From Pseudomonas laurylsulfatiphila (lineage in GTDB: Bacteria > Pseudomonadota > Gammaproteobacteria > Pseudomonadales > Pseudomonadaceae), in the NCBI RefSeq assembly GCF_002934665.1, contig NZ_NIRS01000002.1, positions 682,001 to 746,000 of the forward strand: a stretch of 64,000 nucleotides of DNA, in the 5' to 3' direction. Positions 54,860 through 64,000 of the stretch are shown piece after piece. The stretch's first letter is position 1; each line of letters opens with the position of its first letter. The notes beneath the pieces are model-generated. The model searched no databases. It was not told where the DNA came from and saw nothing but the letters and a program-made list of their open reading frames with translations. The translations under genes and the position numbers were made by a program.

Positions 54860-55473
54860 GCGATCCCATGCAACCGTTTTCCATGGCCGGCAAGACCGTC
54901 CTGGTGGCCGATGCCAGCACCCGCCTGGGCGCGCATTTCGCCCGTCTGATCAGCCTCGCCGGCGCCCGTGTGGCCCTCGGCGGCCAGCACCCTTCGCAGT
55001 TGGAGCAACTGGCGGCCGACCTGCATTGGGAAGGTGGCGAAGTCATGGTCGTCAGCCTCGACAGCGCCCGCAGACCGAGCATCGAAGCCGCCCTGAACAC
55101 CGTGCAGGAGCGATTCGGCAGCGTCGATGTGCTGATCAACAACAGCGCCGAGCGCGAGCATGTTGCCCTGAACAATCACATCGTCCACTGCACCAGCCTG
55201 CACATGATCAAGGCCGAACGCGGTGGCAGCATCGTCAATATCGACCCGCCGCCGCGCCCCATCAGCGAGCCGAACCCGTGCCTGCGCGCCAATAGCAGCC
55301 TGATCCGCATGAGCCGCGCCATGGCCCAGTCGCTGACACCGCACCGCATTCGCGTCAACGTCATCGCGGCTGGTCGAGGCAAGGACGCCGGCCTGCAAGA
55401 ACTCAACGGCCCCTTGTTACTGCTGGCCAGCGGTGCCGGCGCCAGCGTCACCGGCGCGGTGCTGCATATCTGA
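54856..55473 (+). CDS. Degenerate short-chain dehydrogenase-like protein
   Basis: 205 aa with an SDR backbone (KTVLVADASTRLGAHFARLI, VDVLINNSAEREHV, PHRIRVNVIAAGRGKD) but eroded motifs. The glycine-rich loop reads ADASTRLG instead of TGxxxGxG, NNSA replaces NNAG, and no Tyr-x-x-x-Lys is found where CLRANSSLIRMSRAM now stands. It is also shorter than the usual 250. It may bind a ligand without catalysis or be decaying. It is translationally coupled to the TetR gene, which hints at a co-sensor role; this is speculation. Confidence 0.8.
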   Translation: MSDPMQPFSMAGKTVLVADASTRLGAHFARLISLAGARVALGGQHPSQLEQLAADLHWEGGEVMVVSLDSARRPSIEAALNTVQERFGSVDVLINNSAEREHVALNNHIVHCTSLHMIKAERGGSIVNIDPPPRPISEPNPCLRANSSLIRMSRAMAQSLTPHRIRVNVIAAGRGKDAGLQELNGPLLLLASGAGASVTGAVLHI

Positions 55474-55489
55474 CGCGGCGTACTTCCCT

Positions 55490-55569
55490 GCAGGAGCTGC
55501 CGCAGGCTGCGATCTTTTGATCTTGAAAAATCAACGTCAAAAGATCGCAGCCTTCGGCAGCTCCTACAG
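55490..55569. repeat. REP pair, family A
   Basis: GCAGGAGCTGCCGCAGGCTG faces the inverted CAGCCTTCGGCAGCTCCTAC. It lies between the SDR-like gene and the arylsulfatase promoter. Confidence 0.9.
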
Positions 55570-55573
55570 GTCA

Positions 55574-55596
55574 GCGCCACCTGATACGGGTGGCGC
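55574..55596 (+). promoter_or_regulatory. Regulon palindrome 7 upstream of the arylsulfatase
   Basis: Arms GCGCCACCTG and CGGGTGGCGC around ATA, with one mismatch, 73 bp before the arylsulfatase ATG. This ties the sulfatase to the same regulon as the acyl-CoA genes. Confidence 0.72.
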
Positions 55597-55668
55597 GAAC
55601 CTTTTGACGACGTTCGAACATGGCCGCTGGTCGCCCTGCGCGACGCCCGTCAACAAGGAGCCAGTCAG

Positions 55669-57249
55669 ATGACTCGCATAAAAAAGTGGCTGCCGAAACT
55701 CGCCCTGGTGGCGACAACGGTCATGGCAATGGCGGCGAATGCCGCTGAAAAACCCAACATTCTGGTGATCTTCGGCGATGACATCGGCCAGACCAACATC
55801 AGCGCCTATTCCATGGGCGTGGTCGGCTACAAGACGCCGAACATCGACCGCATCGCCCACGAAGGCATGCTGTTCACCGACTACTACGCGGAGAACAGCT
55901 GCACCGCCGGGCGCTCGTCGTTCATCACCGGTCAGTCACCGCTGCGCACCGGACTGACCAAGGTGGGCGTGCCGGGCGCGCCAATCGGCCTGCAAAAGCG
56001 CGACGTCACCATCGCCCAGGCGCTCAAGTCCCAGGGTTATGCGACCGGTCAGTTCGGCAAGAACCACCTGGGCGACAAGGACGAGTTCCTGCCAACCAAC
56101 CACGGCTTCGACGAGTTCTTCGGCAACCTGTATCACCTCAACGCCGAAGAGGAACCCGAGCGCCCTTACTGGCCCAAGGATGACCCGGACTTCGTCAAAT
56201 CCCGAACCCCACGCGGCGTGATCCACAGCTACGCCGACGGCAAGATCGAAGACACCGGCGCGCTGACCGCCAAGCGCATGGAAACCATCGACGACGAAAC
56301 CACCGCTGCCGCTCAATCCTTCATCGAGAAACAGGCCAAGGCCGACAAGCCGTTCTTCGTCTGGATGAACACCACGCGTATGCATCTGTTCACCCACGTA
56401 CGCGACTCGATGAAGGGCCAGAGCGGCATGCCCGGCAACGATTACGCCGATGGCATGCTGGAACACGACGGCGACGTCGGCAAACTGCTGAAGACCCTCG
56501 ACGACCTGAAAATCGCCGACAACACCATCGTCGTCTACACCACCGACAACGGCCCAAACCAGTTCTCCTGGCCGGACGCGGCGACCACGCCGTTCCGTAA
56601 CGAGAAGAACTCCAACTGGGAAGGCGCCTACCGCGTGCCGGCCATTGTGCGCTGGCCGGGCAAGATCAAACCGGGCGAAGTGTCCAACGAGATGTTTTCG
56701 GGCATGGACTGGTTCCCGACCTTGCTGGCAGCCGCGGGCGAAACCGACGTGAAGGAAAAGCTGCTCAAGGGTTGGGCACCGACCTCGGGTGGCAACAACT
56801 TCAAAGTGCACCTGGACGGTTTCAACCAACTGCCCTACCTGACCGGCCAACAGCCTAAAGGCGAGCGTCGCGAGTTCTACTACTTCAATGACGACGGCGT
56901 GCTGGTGTCGATGCGTTTCGACAACTGGAAAGTGGTCTTCGCCGAACAGCGCGAACCCGGTGGTTTTGCGGTGTGGAGCAGCCCGTTCGTGCCACTGCGC
57001 GTACCGAAGCTGTTCAACCTGCGCATGGACCCCTATGAGCGGGCTGACCTGGTCTCGGACCAGTACAACGACTGGCTGGTGAAAAACTCCTACCTGATGG
57101 CCGCGGGTGTGGCCAAGGCGGCGCGCTTCCTGCAGACCTTCATCGAGTACCCGCCGAGCCAGAAGCCTGCCAGTTTCAGCGTTGACCAGATTCGTGCTGC
57201 GGTCGATGCGAAAATTGAAGAGAAGCTGAAAAACCAGGCCAAACCCTAG
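55669..57249 (+). CDS. Exported arylsulfatase
   Basis: 526 aa. The Sec signal peptide ends near residue 26 (MAANAA). The metal-binding start PNILVIFGDDIG follows, and the formylglycine motif CTAGR lies at residues 78-82 (Cys type, CxAxR). Further family motifs are FGKNHLGD and VVYTTDNGPN. It would hydrolyse a sulfate ester in the periplasm after conversion of Cys78 to formylglycine; no maturation enzyme is in the window. AAGGAG precedes the ATG at 55669. The regulon palindrome upstream suggests that the pathway substrate can carry a sulfate group. Confidence 0.9.
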   Translation: MTRIKKWLPKLALVATTVMAMAANAAEKPNILVIFGDDIGQTNISAYSMGVVGYKTPNIDRIAHEGMLFTDYYAENSCTAGRSSFITGQSPLRTGLTKVGVPGAPIGLQKRDVTIAQALKSQGYATGQFGKNHLGDKDEFLPTNHGFDEFFGNLYHLNAEEEPERPYWPKDDPDFVKSRTPRGVIHSYADGKIEDTGALTAKRMETIDDETTAAAQSFIEKQAKADKPFFVWMNTTRMHLFTHVRDSMKGQSGMPGNDYADGMLEHDGDVGKLLKTLDDLKIADNTIVVYTTDNGPNQFSWPDAATTPFRNEKNSNWEGAYRVPAIVRWPGKIKPGEVSNEMFSGMDWFPTLLAAAGETDVKEKLLKGWAPTSGGNNFKVHLDGFNQLPYLTGQQPKGERREFYYFNDDGVLVSMRFDNWKVVFAEQREPGGFAVWSSPFVPLRVPKLFNLRMDPYERADLVSDQYNDWLVKNSYLMAAGVAKAARFLQTFIEYPPSQKPASFSVDQIRAAVDAKIEEKLKNQAKP

Positions 57250-57361
57250 GCGTATCGAGGCCGCCTGAATGCCAACGGCCAACCCGCCCAGGTGAAATTA
57301 AGCTTGGGCTAAGGTTGCTTGTTTAGTCTTCGAGGCTTTCAGGTAGTCGAGCATTTCGAAG

Positions 57362-58168
57362 ATGGGCAGAGTCGATACAAGCGCCAAACCGCCGTTCAGC
57401 ATCGTGCTGGTGAATTACAAAACCCTCGATCTGACCAGGATCTGCCTGGACCTTTTGCGTGAGCCTGCACGCAAAGCCGGCATACCCGTCTGGGTGGTGG
57501 ACAACGATTCGGCGGACGCCAGCGTCGAGTATCTGCGCTCACTAGACTGGATCAACCTGATCGAACGCGATGCCCCCACCAAAGAACCCGGCCATATCGC
57601 CCATGGCAAGGCACTGGACATGGCGCTGGCCAGGGTCAATACCGACCATCTGTTCCTGATGCACACCGACACCTTCGTCTTCGATGCCAACATCTTTGCG
57701 ATGATGATGGAGCACTGCACCAGGGATCGAAACGTCATCGCGGTCGGCTGCACCGAGCAACTCAATCGCGGGTTGCCAAGAACTGTCTGGCGCTTCACCT
57801 CACGCTTCGCAAAGCACCATTTCCGTCGTCTGAAACTGTCCCTGGGCCTGCGTTCAAGAGAACCCAAGCCCTACACCGAAACCTACCTGAAAAGCTTTTG
57901 CACGCTATGGAATTGCAGGCTGATGAAGCAGCAGGGTCTGCATTTCCAGATCGATGACCGGGTGCCCGGTTATGAGCTGCAGGACCGCGCGATCGGCCTT
58001 GGCTACAAGGTGGTGTTTCTGTCCCCCGGCAAAATCTTCAAGTACCTGGACCACGTCCAGGCCGGCACCGTCGCCGCCGCTGGCGGATATGGCCTGGATC
58101 ACCGGCGGACCAGGATGTACCAGGACATTCTCAAGCGCTTCAGTGCCGCCAACCCCCCGATGGATTGA
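57362..58168 (+). CDS. Family 2-type glycosyltransferase
   Basis: 268 aa. The GT-A start PFSIVLVNYKTLDLTRICLD, the VVDNDSADAS segment and a D-x-D-like HTDTFVFDAN (residues near 98-107) mark a family 2 glycosyltransferase; the chain is shorter than usual. It would transfer a sugar to an unknown acceptor in the cytoplasm. It stands alone between the arylsulfatase and a REP/terminator region, with no operon partner, so its role is unclear. Confidence 0.82.
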   Translation: MGRVDTSAKPPFSIVLVNYKTLDLTRICLDLLREPARKAGIPVWVVDNDSADASVEYLRSLDWINLIERDAPTKEPGHIAHGKALDMALARVNTDHLFLMHTDTFVFDANIFAMMMEHCTRDRNVIAVGCTEQLNRGLPRTVWRFTSRFAKHHFRRLKLSLGLRSREPKPYTETYLKSFCTLWNCRLMKQQGLHFQIDDRVPGYELQDRAIGLGYKVVFLSPGKIFKYLDHVQAGTVAAAGGYGLDHRRTRMYQDILKRFSAANPPMD

Positions 58169-58190
58169 ACAGATCGCACTCACAGAAAAG

Positions 58191-58217
58191 CCCACTGACC
58201 GTCGCCGGTTCAGTGGG
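58191..58217. terminator. Hairpin after the glycosyltransferase (shared with the mqo terminator)
   Basis: CCCACTGACC and GGTTCAGTGGG form a stem around GTCGCC. The stem matches that at 60768-60794. On the plus strand it lacks a T-run; on the minus strand CTTTTC follows, so it would best stop leftward transcripts from the cytochrome gene. Confidence 0.6.
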
Positions 58218-58250
58218 CGGAATCCCGGGGGAACACAGATAACGAAATAT

Positions 58251-58355
58251 CTGTAGGAGCTGCCGAAGGCTGCGATCTTTTGATCTTGCTTTTGCGATCT
58301 GGAGATTGCTGAAGATCAAGATCAAAAGATCGCAGCCTTCGGCAGCTCCTACAGG
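58251..58355. repeat. REP pair, family A
   Basis: CTGTAGGAGCTGCCGAAGGC faces the inverted GCCTTCGGCAGCTCCTACAG, between the convergent glycosyltransferase and cytochrome genes. Confidence 0.9.
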
Positions 58356-58409
58356 GGAACGCGTGCTCCACCAAACTGGCGACCATTGCCAGCTACCTGG
58401 ACGGCGGAC

Positions 58410-59045
58410 TCACTGGCTCATGATGAACGTCGCCAGGCTTTTCAGGTCGTCCGGACCCAATTGTGCGAAGGGCGGCATGGGCACATCCCCCCACTTCCCG
58501 CTGCCGCCATGCTGAATGCTGGACATTACCCGGGCCAGTGCCTGCGGGTCATTGGCATATTTGGCCGCCACATCGTGATAGGCCGGGCCAACGACCTTAT
58601 GGTCGATTGCGTGGCAGGACAGGCAGGCGTTGTCCTTGAGCAAGGCCGAAGCCACTTTTGCCACCGACACCGTCGGCGGCTGCTCCACCGGCGGGTTCGA
58701 GGCCGCCTGGACATCGGCGTCGCTGGCCTTGGCACTGCCGTAGGTCGCCGCCAGGTAGGCGCCGATCACACTCACGTCCTGGTCGCTGATCGGAGCACCG
58801 TACACGTGCTGCATCTTGCCCGCTTCGGCAGTCCACTGCGCCAGGCTCATGCCAGGCGGCTGGAAGTTGATGTAGTCGGCCGAATGGCAGATGGAGCACT
58901 TCTGCTGCGCCAATGGGTAACCAGGCAGCGAACTGGGCTTGAACGCTGCCGTTTCGGGCGGCAAGGTGATCGAGAGTGGCGCGGCGTCAGCCAGGGTCAT
59001 CAGGCAAACCTGAGCAGCGCACAGCAGGGAGGTCAAAAATTTCAT
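58410..59045 (-). CDS. Exported diheme cytochrome c (sulfite dehydrogenase-type subunit)
   Basis: 211 aa. It has a signal peptide (about 1-22, ending LADAA) and two haem-binding motifs, CSICH near residue 50 and CLSCH near residue 145, with Met-containing segments between them. It starts 10 bp after the upstream molybdoenzyme gene, a layout typical of SorAB-like sulfite dehydrogenases in which this subunit accepts electrons in the periplasm. MPPFAQLGPDDLKSLATFIM at the end is a cytochrome c C-terminal helix. Confidence 0.85.
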   Translation of the reverse strand: MKFLTSLLCAAQVCLMTLADAAPLSITLPPETAAFKPSSLPGYPLAQQKCSICHSADYINFQPPGMSLAQWTAEAGKMQHVYGAPISDQDVSVIGAYLAATYGSAKASDADVQAASNPPVEQPPTVSVAKVASALLKDNACLSCHAIDHKVVGPAYHDVAAKYANDPQALARVMSSIQHGGSGKWGDVPMPPFAQLGPDDLKSLATFIMSQ

Positions 59046-59055
59046 GCAGCCCTCC

Positions 59056-60297
59056 TCAGGCGACGGTCACGTGGCGGGTTTCGACGACGTGGCGGCGGTA
59101 GCCACCGGGGTTCCAGTCCGCTTGCAGCGGCTGCGTCTCGCCAGCACTGTTGCTGGCTCGCACCATCAACTGAGTGGCGCCCTTGCGGGTAAAGGTGATC
59201 GGCAGCGCCCACTCGCGAAAGGAGAAACGGCCCAGGTCCTGCCCGAGGGTGGATTCACGCCAGGTGGCTCCGCCATCGATCGACACCTCGACCTTGTTGA
59301 CCCCGACGCCGCCGTCGAACGCGATGCCCTTGAGCACCAGACTCTGGTTCAGCGGCAATACATCGCCGTGTTTGACGCTGGTGATGAAACTGCGCACCGG
59401 CAACCTGGAAATCGGTTGGGTGTTCGCCGCCGTGGTGCCGGGGGCAATGCACAGGCAATCGTTATCCGGGACCCGGTACCCCTTGGCCATGAAAAAACCG
59501 TCGTAGGTACGGTCGACGACTTCGATCTCACTCAGGTGCTTGACCCAGTACGTGCCGAAGTAACCGGGCACCACCAGACGAATCGGGTAACCGTTGAGAA
59601 ATGGCAGGTCGGTGCCATTCATCGACCAGGCGATCATCGGCTCGCCGTCCATGGCATGGCTGATGTCCAGCGCCTTGATGAACTCCGGCGTGCTCGGCAG
59701 CACCGGTTTATCGAGCCCACGGAAGGTCACTTGCATGGCACCGGCCTTCACCCCCGCCTTTTCCAATACCGCCTTGAGCGACACCCCAAGCCACCGCGCA
59801 TTGCCCATCGAGCCATTGCCCAACTGAGCCCCGAACACCCGCGGCATCGAGAAGCCACGGCTGTTGCCCGAACACTGATTGACGGCCACCACCTCCACCG
59901 GCTCGGCAAGCGTCTTGAGTTCGCCAAGGGAAAGCGACAGCGGCGTATCGACCAAGCCCTTGATCGTCAGGCGGTAGCTGTCCGGATCGATACTGGTCGG
60001 GAAATTGGCCAGGTGGTAACGCACGAAAAACGCGTCATTGGGCGTGATAGCCCCTTCATTGAAGACAGAGAACGGCGTCTCCAGGTGCGGCGGCCGCGTG
60101 GTCACCAGGGTCAACGGGCGTTTTTGCGGGTATTGCACCAACGGTCGTGGGCCCGCGGCAAAGGTCACTTCTTCAGTATTTTTCTCGGCGGCCCTGGCGA
60201 GATTTGCCACCGGCGAAGCCGCCAACGCCAACGTGAAAGCATCGCGTAAAACCCGCCGGCGGCTCGGCTGGCGGCTGTCTATAAAACTGAACTTCAT
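59056..60297 (-). CDS. Sulfite oxidase-family molybdopterin enzyme (sulfite dehydrogenase-like)
   Basis: 413 aa. A twin-arginine-type leader (PSRRRVLRDAFTLALAAS) indicates export in folded form. The sulfite-oxidase fold follows, with the molybdenum-ligand cysteine in VAVNQCSGNSRGFSMPR and the cofactor loop GNARWLGVSLKAVLEKAG. Mo-cofactor residues continue in VVPGYFGTYWVKHLSEIEVV, and the C-terminal dimerisation domain is present. It would oxidise sulfite to sulfate and pass electrons to the adjacent diheme cytochrome. It could link to sulfur release from the sulfatase, although the sulfatase gives sulfate, not sulfite. Confidence 0.87.
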   Translation of the reverse strand: MKFSFIDSRQPSRRRVLRDAFTLALAASPVANLARAAEKNTEEVTFAAGPRPLVQYPQKRPLTLVTTRPPHLETPFSVFNEGAITPNDAFFVRYHLANFPTSIDPDSYRLTIKGLVDTPLSLSLGELKTLAEPVEVVAVNQCSGNSRGFSMPRVFGAQLGNGSMGNARWLGVSLKAVLEKAGVKAGAMQVTFRGLDKPVLPSTPEFIKALDISHAMDGEPMIAWSMNGTDLPFLNGYPIRLVVPGYFGTYWVKHLSEIEVVDRTYDGFFMAKGYRVPDNDCLCIAPGTTAANTQPISRLPVRSFITSVKHGDVLPLNQSLVLKGIAFDGGVGVNKVEVSIDGGATWRESTLGQDLGRFSFREWALPITFTRKGATQLMVRASNSAGETQPLQADWNPGGYRRHVVETRHVTVA

Positions 60298-60564
60298 TCT
60301 GCGCTCTCTATGATTGTTTTATCGAGATGCAACTGACTACTGTGGGAGCAGGCTCGCCCCTATAAATTCCCGCCAGGGCAAAGAGGTATCAGACTTACGG
60401 TTTCGCGTTACCCAGGTCGGTAAACAAACCAGTATCGTCAGGGCCAAACTGTCTGCTTCACATTGAGCGTCAGATACTTGGCAATTGATGACAGGGGTTA
60501 CCGATATGTGCGGCATAGAGAGAGTGCTGTTCACTTAAGCAGATGCCTCAGACACACCTGCTTT

Positions 60565-60672
60565 CTGTGGCGAGGGAGCTTGCTCCCGCTGGGCTGCGCA
60601 GCGGCCCCAAAAAATGTGCCGTTTTTTTATGTGAGTGCTACGCACTCAAGCGGGAGCAAGCTCCCTCGCCAC
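60565..60672. repeat. REP pair, family C
   Basis: CTGTGGCGAGGGAGCTTGCT at 60565 and its inverted copy ending AGCTCCCTCGCCACGG, near 60674. Confidence 0.85.
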
Positions 60673-60767
60673 GGGTTTTCTCTGACTGAAGAGATGCTGA
60701 AGTGAACAGCATTACGGCATAGAGAAGCCTTTTCGAAAACGATGTCCTGATTATCGCCCACAAAAAA

Positions 60768-60802
60768 CCCACTGACCGTCGCCGGTTCAGTGGGCTTTTT
60801 TT
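60768..60802 (-). terminator. Rho-independent terminator downstream of mqo
   Basis: The stem CCCACTGACC/GGTTCAGTGGG with loop GTCGCC is flanked by A- and T-runs on both sides (AAAAAA before, CTTTTTTT after). It lies 15 bp after the mqo stop and can terminate in both directions. Confidence 0.85.
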
Positions 60803-60816
60803 GATCCGGCGTCTAC

Positions 60817-62463
60817 TTACAGAGCCATATCACTCGCAGCACTAGCCTTCGGTGCCTTCGCATCCGTATCGACAGTCACCGGCTTCACAGCCGGCGCAAT
60901 CACCGCTGGTGGCGGAGTCAGTTCCAGCACCTTGGCGGTGTAGGCCCACTCTTCAGCGACTTTCTCAGGGCTGTTGTTCAGCTGGGTGCCGTAGCTCGGT
61001 ACGATCTGGTGCAGTTTTGCCTGCCACTCTGGGCTCGCGACCTTGTCCTTGAACACTTTCTGCAGCACCGTCAGCATGATCGGTGCGGCGGTCGATGCGC
61101 CTGGGGAGGCGCCCAGCAGGCCGGCGATGCTGCCGTCTTGCGAAGCGACGATTTCGGTGCCCAGTTTCAGCACACCACCGGCGGCTTCGTCACGCTTGAT
61201 GATCTGCACGCGCTGGCCGGCTTGCCACAGGCGCCAGTCTTCAGCCTTGGCGTTCGGGAAGTATTCTTTCAGGGCGTTCATGCGGTCTTCGTCAGACAGC
61301 ATCAGCTGGCCGGCGAGGTACTCGACCAGCGGGTATTCCTTGATGCCGACCTTGGTCATTGGCCACACGTTGTGGGTGGTCGTGGTGGTCAGCAGGTCCA
61401 GGTACGAACCTTCTTTCAGGAACTTGGTGCTGAAGGTCGCGAACGGGCCAAACAGGATCACGCGCTTGCCGTCCAGCACGCGGGTGTCCAGGTGCGGAAC
61501 CGACATCGGCGGTGCACCCACCGAAGCCTTGCCGTAGGCCTTGGCCAGGTGTTGTTCGGCGATGGTCGGGTTCTCGGTCACCAGGAACGAGCCGCCTACC
61601 GGGAAGCCTGCGTATTCCTGCGCTTCAGGAATGCCGGACTTCTGCAGCAGGTGCAGGGCACCGCCGCCGGCGCCGATGAACACGAACTTGGCGTCGGTTT
61701 CGGTTTTGCTGCCGTCTTTCAGGTTTTTGTAGCTGACGCGCCAGCTGCCGTCTTCGTTGCGGGTGATGTCCTGCACTTCGCTGGACAGCTTCAAGTCGAA
61801 CTTCGGCGTGGTTTGCAGGTGTGCAACGAACTGACGCGTGATTTCGCCGAAGTTCACGTCGGTGCCGATCGGGCTCCAGGTGGCCGCGATTTTCTGGTTC
61901 GGGTCACGCCCTTCCATCATCAGCGGTACCCACTGCTTGATCACAGCCGGGTCTTCGGAGTACTGCATGCCGGCGAACAGCGGGCTCGCCTGCAGAGCGT
62001 CGTAGCGTTTTTTCAGGAACTTGATGTTGTCATCGCCCCACACGAAGCTCATGTGCGGCGTGGAGTTGATGAACGAACGCGGGTTCTTCAGCACGCCTTG
62101 CTGAACCTGCCAGGCCCAGAACTGACGGGAAATCTGGAAGGCTTCGTTGATTTCAACGGCCTTCGGGATCGAGACCTTGCCGTTCTCGTCTTCCGGGGTG
62201 TAGTTCAGCTCGGCCAGGGCGGAGTGACCGGTACCGGCGTTGTTCCAGCCGTTGGAGCTTTCCTGGGCGACGCCGTCGAGGCGCTCGATCATTTCCATCG
62301 AAGTGCCAGGTTCCAGCTCGTTGAGCCAGACACCCAGGGTCGCGCTCATGATGCCGCCGCCAATCAGCAGTACGTCGACCTTCTTGGCTTCTTCGGCCTG
62401 GGCTGTCGTCATCCCCAACGACAAGGCCAGCCCCAGCAGGGCTGTGTTCACTTTCTTAAACAT
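60817..62463 (-). CDS. mqo: Malate:quinone oxidoreductase
   Basis: 548 aa. A hydrophobic N-terminus ([20 protein letters not shown]) precedes the FAD-binding loop [40 protein letters not shown] and [15 protein letters not shown] are typical of Mqo. The enzyme oxidises malate to oxaloacetate and passes electrons to quinone at the inner membrane, as part of the TCA cycle in Pseudomonas. The C-terminus has an Ala/Pro-rich tail. The ATG at 62463 follows AGG by 8 bases. The gene stands alone with a strong terminator. The N-terminal hydrophobic stretch resembles a signal peptide in this lineage, which is unusual for a peripheral inner-face enzyme. Confidence 0.93.
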   Translation of the reverse strand: MFKKVNTALLGLALSLGMTTAQAEEAKKVDVLLIGGGIMSATLGVWLNELEPGTSMEMIERLDGVAQESSNGWNNAGTGHSALAELNYTPEDENGKVSIPKAVEINEAFQISRQFWAWQVQQGVLKNPRSFINSTPHMSFVWGDDNIKFLKKRYDALQASPLFAGMQYSEDPAVIKQWVPLMMEGRDPNQKIAATWSPIGTDVNFGEITRQFVAHLQTTPKFDLKLSSEVQDITRNEDGSWRVSYKNLKDGSKTETDAKFVFIGAGGGALHLLQKSGIPEAQEYAGFPVGGSFLVTENPTIAEQHLAKAYGKASVGAPPMSVPHLDTRVLDGKRVILFGPFATFSTKFLKEGSYLDLLTTTTTHNVWPMTKVGIKEYPLVEYLAGQLMLSDEDRMNALKEYFPNAKAEDWRLWQAGQRVQIIKRDEAAGGVLKLGTEIVASQDGSIAGLLGASPGASTAAPIMLTVLQKVFKDKVASPEWQAKLHQIVPSYGTQLNNSPEKVAEEWAYTAKVLELTPPPAVIAPAVKPVTVDTDAKAPKASAASDMAL

Positions 62464-62940
62464 CTGTAGCACCTATGATAAAACGCCATCCGCCCTTCCA
62501 TCCTCATGCGCACAGCCCCGTGCTTCACGGCAGTCACGGATGCGGCACTCAAGGATTGCAGGGTGGGCACACAAGGCCGACTGACTGCATCGACCCCAGT
62601 TATATGTCCCTTCTGAACTGACTTCTTATCTTTTTTGGCTTCAGCTACTTGAGCGACAGTGATTCGTTCGCCCGTCGCGAGGACAGGTAAACAGAATAGG
62701 TCAAACCAAGTTGGGGCGAAGAATATCACGACATGGCAAACCCGCGCGTCTGTTCACGACTGTGTGGTCCGGTTGGCCCTTCAAGATCAAAAGATCGCAG
62801 CCTTCGGCAGCTCCTACAGGGATCTTTGCCCGTCCGCGATATCTGACCACTGTAGGAGCTGCCGGAGGCTGCGATCTTTTGCTCTTCGGGAGGAGAACTA
62901 TACTCACTGGGCTTTTTCCGCCGAGGCTTGAGGTGTTGTC
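62464..62940. other. Divergent intergenic region between mqo and ilvD
   Basis: About 475 bp. It holds the promoter regions of both genes and a family A REP pair at 62783-62888. The pair is in the reversed order: inverted copy first, then the forward copy, with the TTTTGATC sides facing outward. No further gene was found. Confidence 0.6.
62783..62888. repeat. REP pair, family A, reversed order
   Basis: GATCGCAGCCTTCGGCAGCT lies near 62793 and TGTAGGAGCTGCCGGAGGCT at 62851; the stems point away from each other compared with the other family A pairs. Confidence 0.85.

Positions 62941-64000
<1,060 letters not shown>

Larger units (their letters stand above)
60298..60816. other. Intergenic region between molybdoenzyme and mqo
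   Basis: About 520 bp. It holds a single half REP (TGTGGGAGCAGGCTCGCCCC at 60341-60360), a family C REP pair (60565-60672) and a terminator (60768-60802). No gene was recognised. Confidence 0.6.

Noticed and set aside
24671..57249. A complete steroid ring-degradation pathway
   Set aside because: Enzymes of ring dehydrogenation, hydroxylation and meta-cleavage are absent from the window; only side-chain-type functions are supported.
58410..60297. Sulfite dehydrogenase as part of the palindrome regulon
   Set aside because: No copy of the palindrome was found upstream of the molybdoenzyme gene, and sulfatases release sulfate rather than sulfite.

Overview
The window looks like a Pseudomonas chromosome, most likely of the P. 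fluorescens group. The DNA is GC-rich and densely coding. It carries several families of short palindromic intergenic repeats typical of these genomes. It also holds mqo, the start of ilvD, a GbdR-like regulator and a diheme-cytochrome/sulfite-oxidase pair. No rRNA, tRNA or CRISPR was found.

The left third (1-24.6 kb) is accessory and patchy. It starts with the 5' end of a DinB-like gene, followed by an IS110-family (IS1111-type) element with 13-bp inverted repeats and a roughly 240-nt non-coding segment behind its recombinase. Two large RTX calcium-binding proteins (1270 and about 1469 aa, both minus strand) flank an amino-acid permease and a GbdR-like regulator; both RTX genes are built from tandem duplications. 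Next come a truncated hydrolase gene, an AT-rich small cytochrome c, a TPR protein, an Arg/Trp-rich exported protein and a deletion remnant of an IS1182-type element with perfect 20-bp ends. After that lie a LysR gene divergent from an NTF2-like/epimerase/phosphatase operon, an AraC regulator, a ferritin-like diiron protein, a MAPEG protein, a ChaC-like cyclotransferase and a RibD/DHFR-domain protein.

The centre (24.7-57.2 kb) is one coherent catabolic block. It contains an alcohol dehydrogenase, an aldehyde dehydrogenase, two acyl-CoA ligases, a thioesterase, an alpha-methylacyl-CoA racemase-like protein, six acyl-CoA dehydrogenases (two adjacent pairs look heteromeric), two enoyl-CoA hydratases, two MaoC-fold proteins, two SCP2-type thiolases, short-chain dehydrogenases, an outer-membrane DUF1302/DUF1329 pair, two MalT-like LuxR regulators, a TetR regulator and a periplasmic arylsulfatase. 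Nearly every transcription unit here is preceded, 67-118 bp before its start codon, by the same palindrome, close to CCACCCGnnnCGGGTGG; seven copies were found. This defines a probable regulon. The enzymes suggest activation and beta-oxidation of a methyl-branched, bulky side chain (isoprenoid or steroid-like), possibly released from a sulfate ester. The substrate is inferred, not shown.

The right end (57.3-64 kb) returns to ordinary genes: a glycosyltransferase, a sulfite-dehydrogenase-like operon (diheme cytochrome plus molybdoenzyme), mqo, and ilvD running off the window. REP-like inverted repeats mark most unit borders. One REP pair lies in frame inside the first MalT-like regulator gene.
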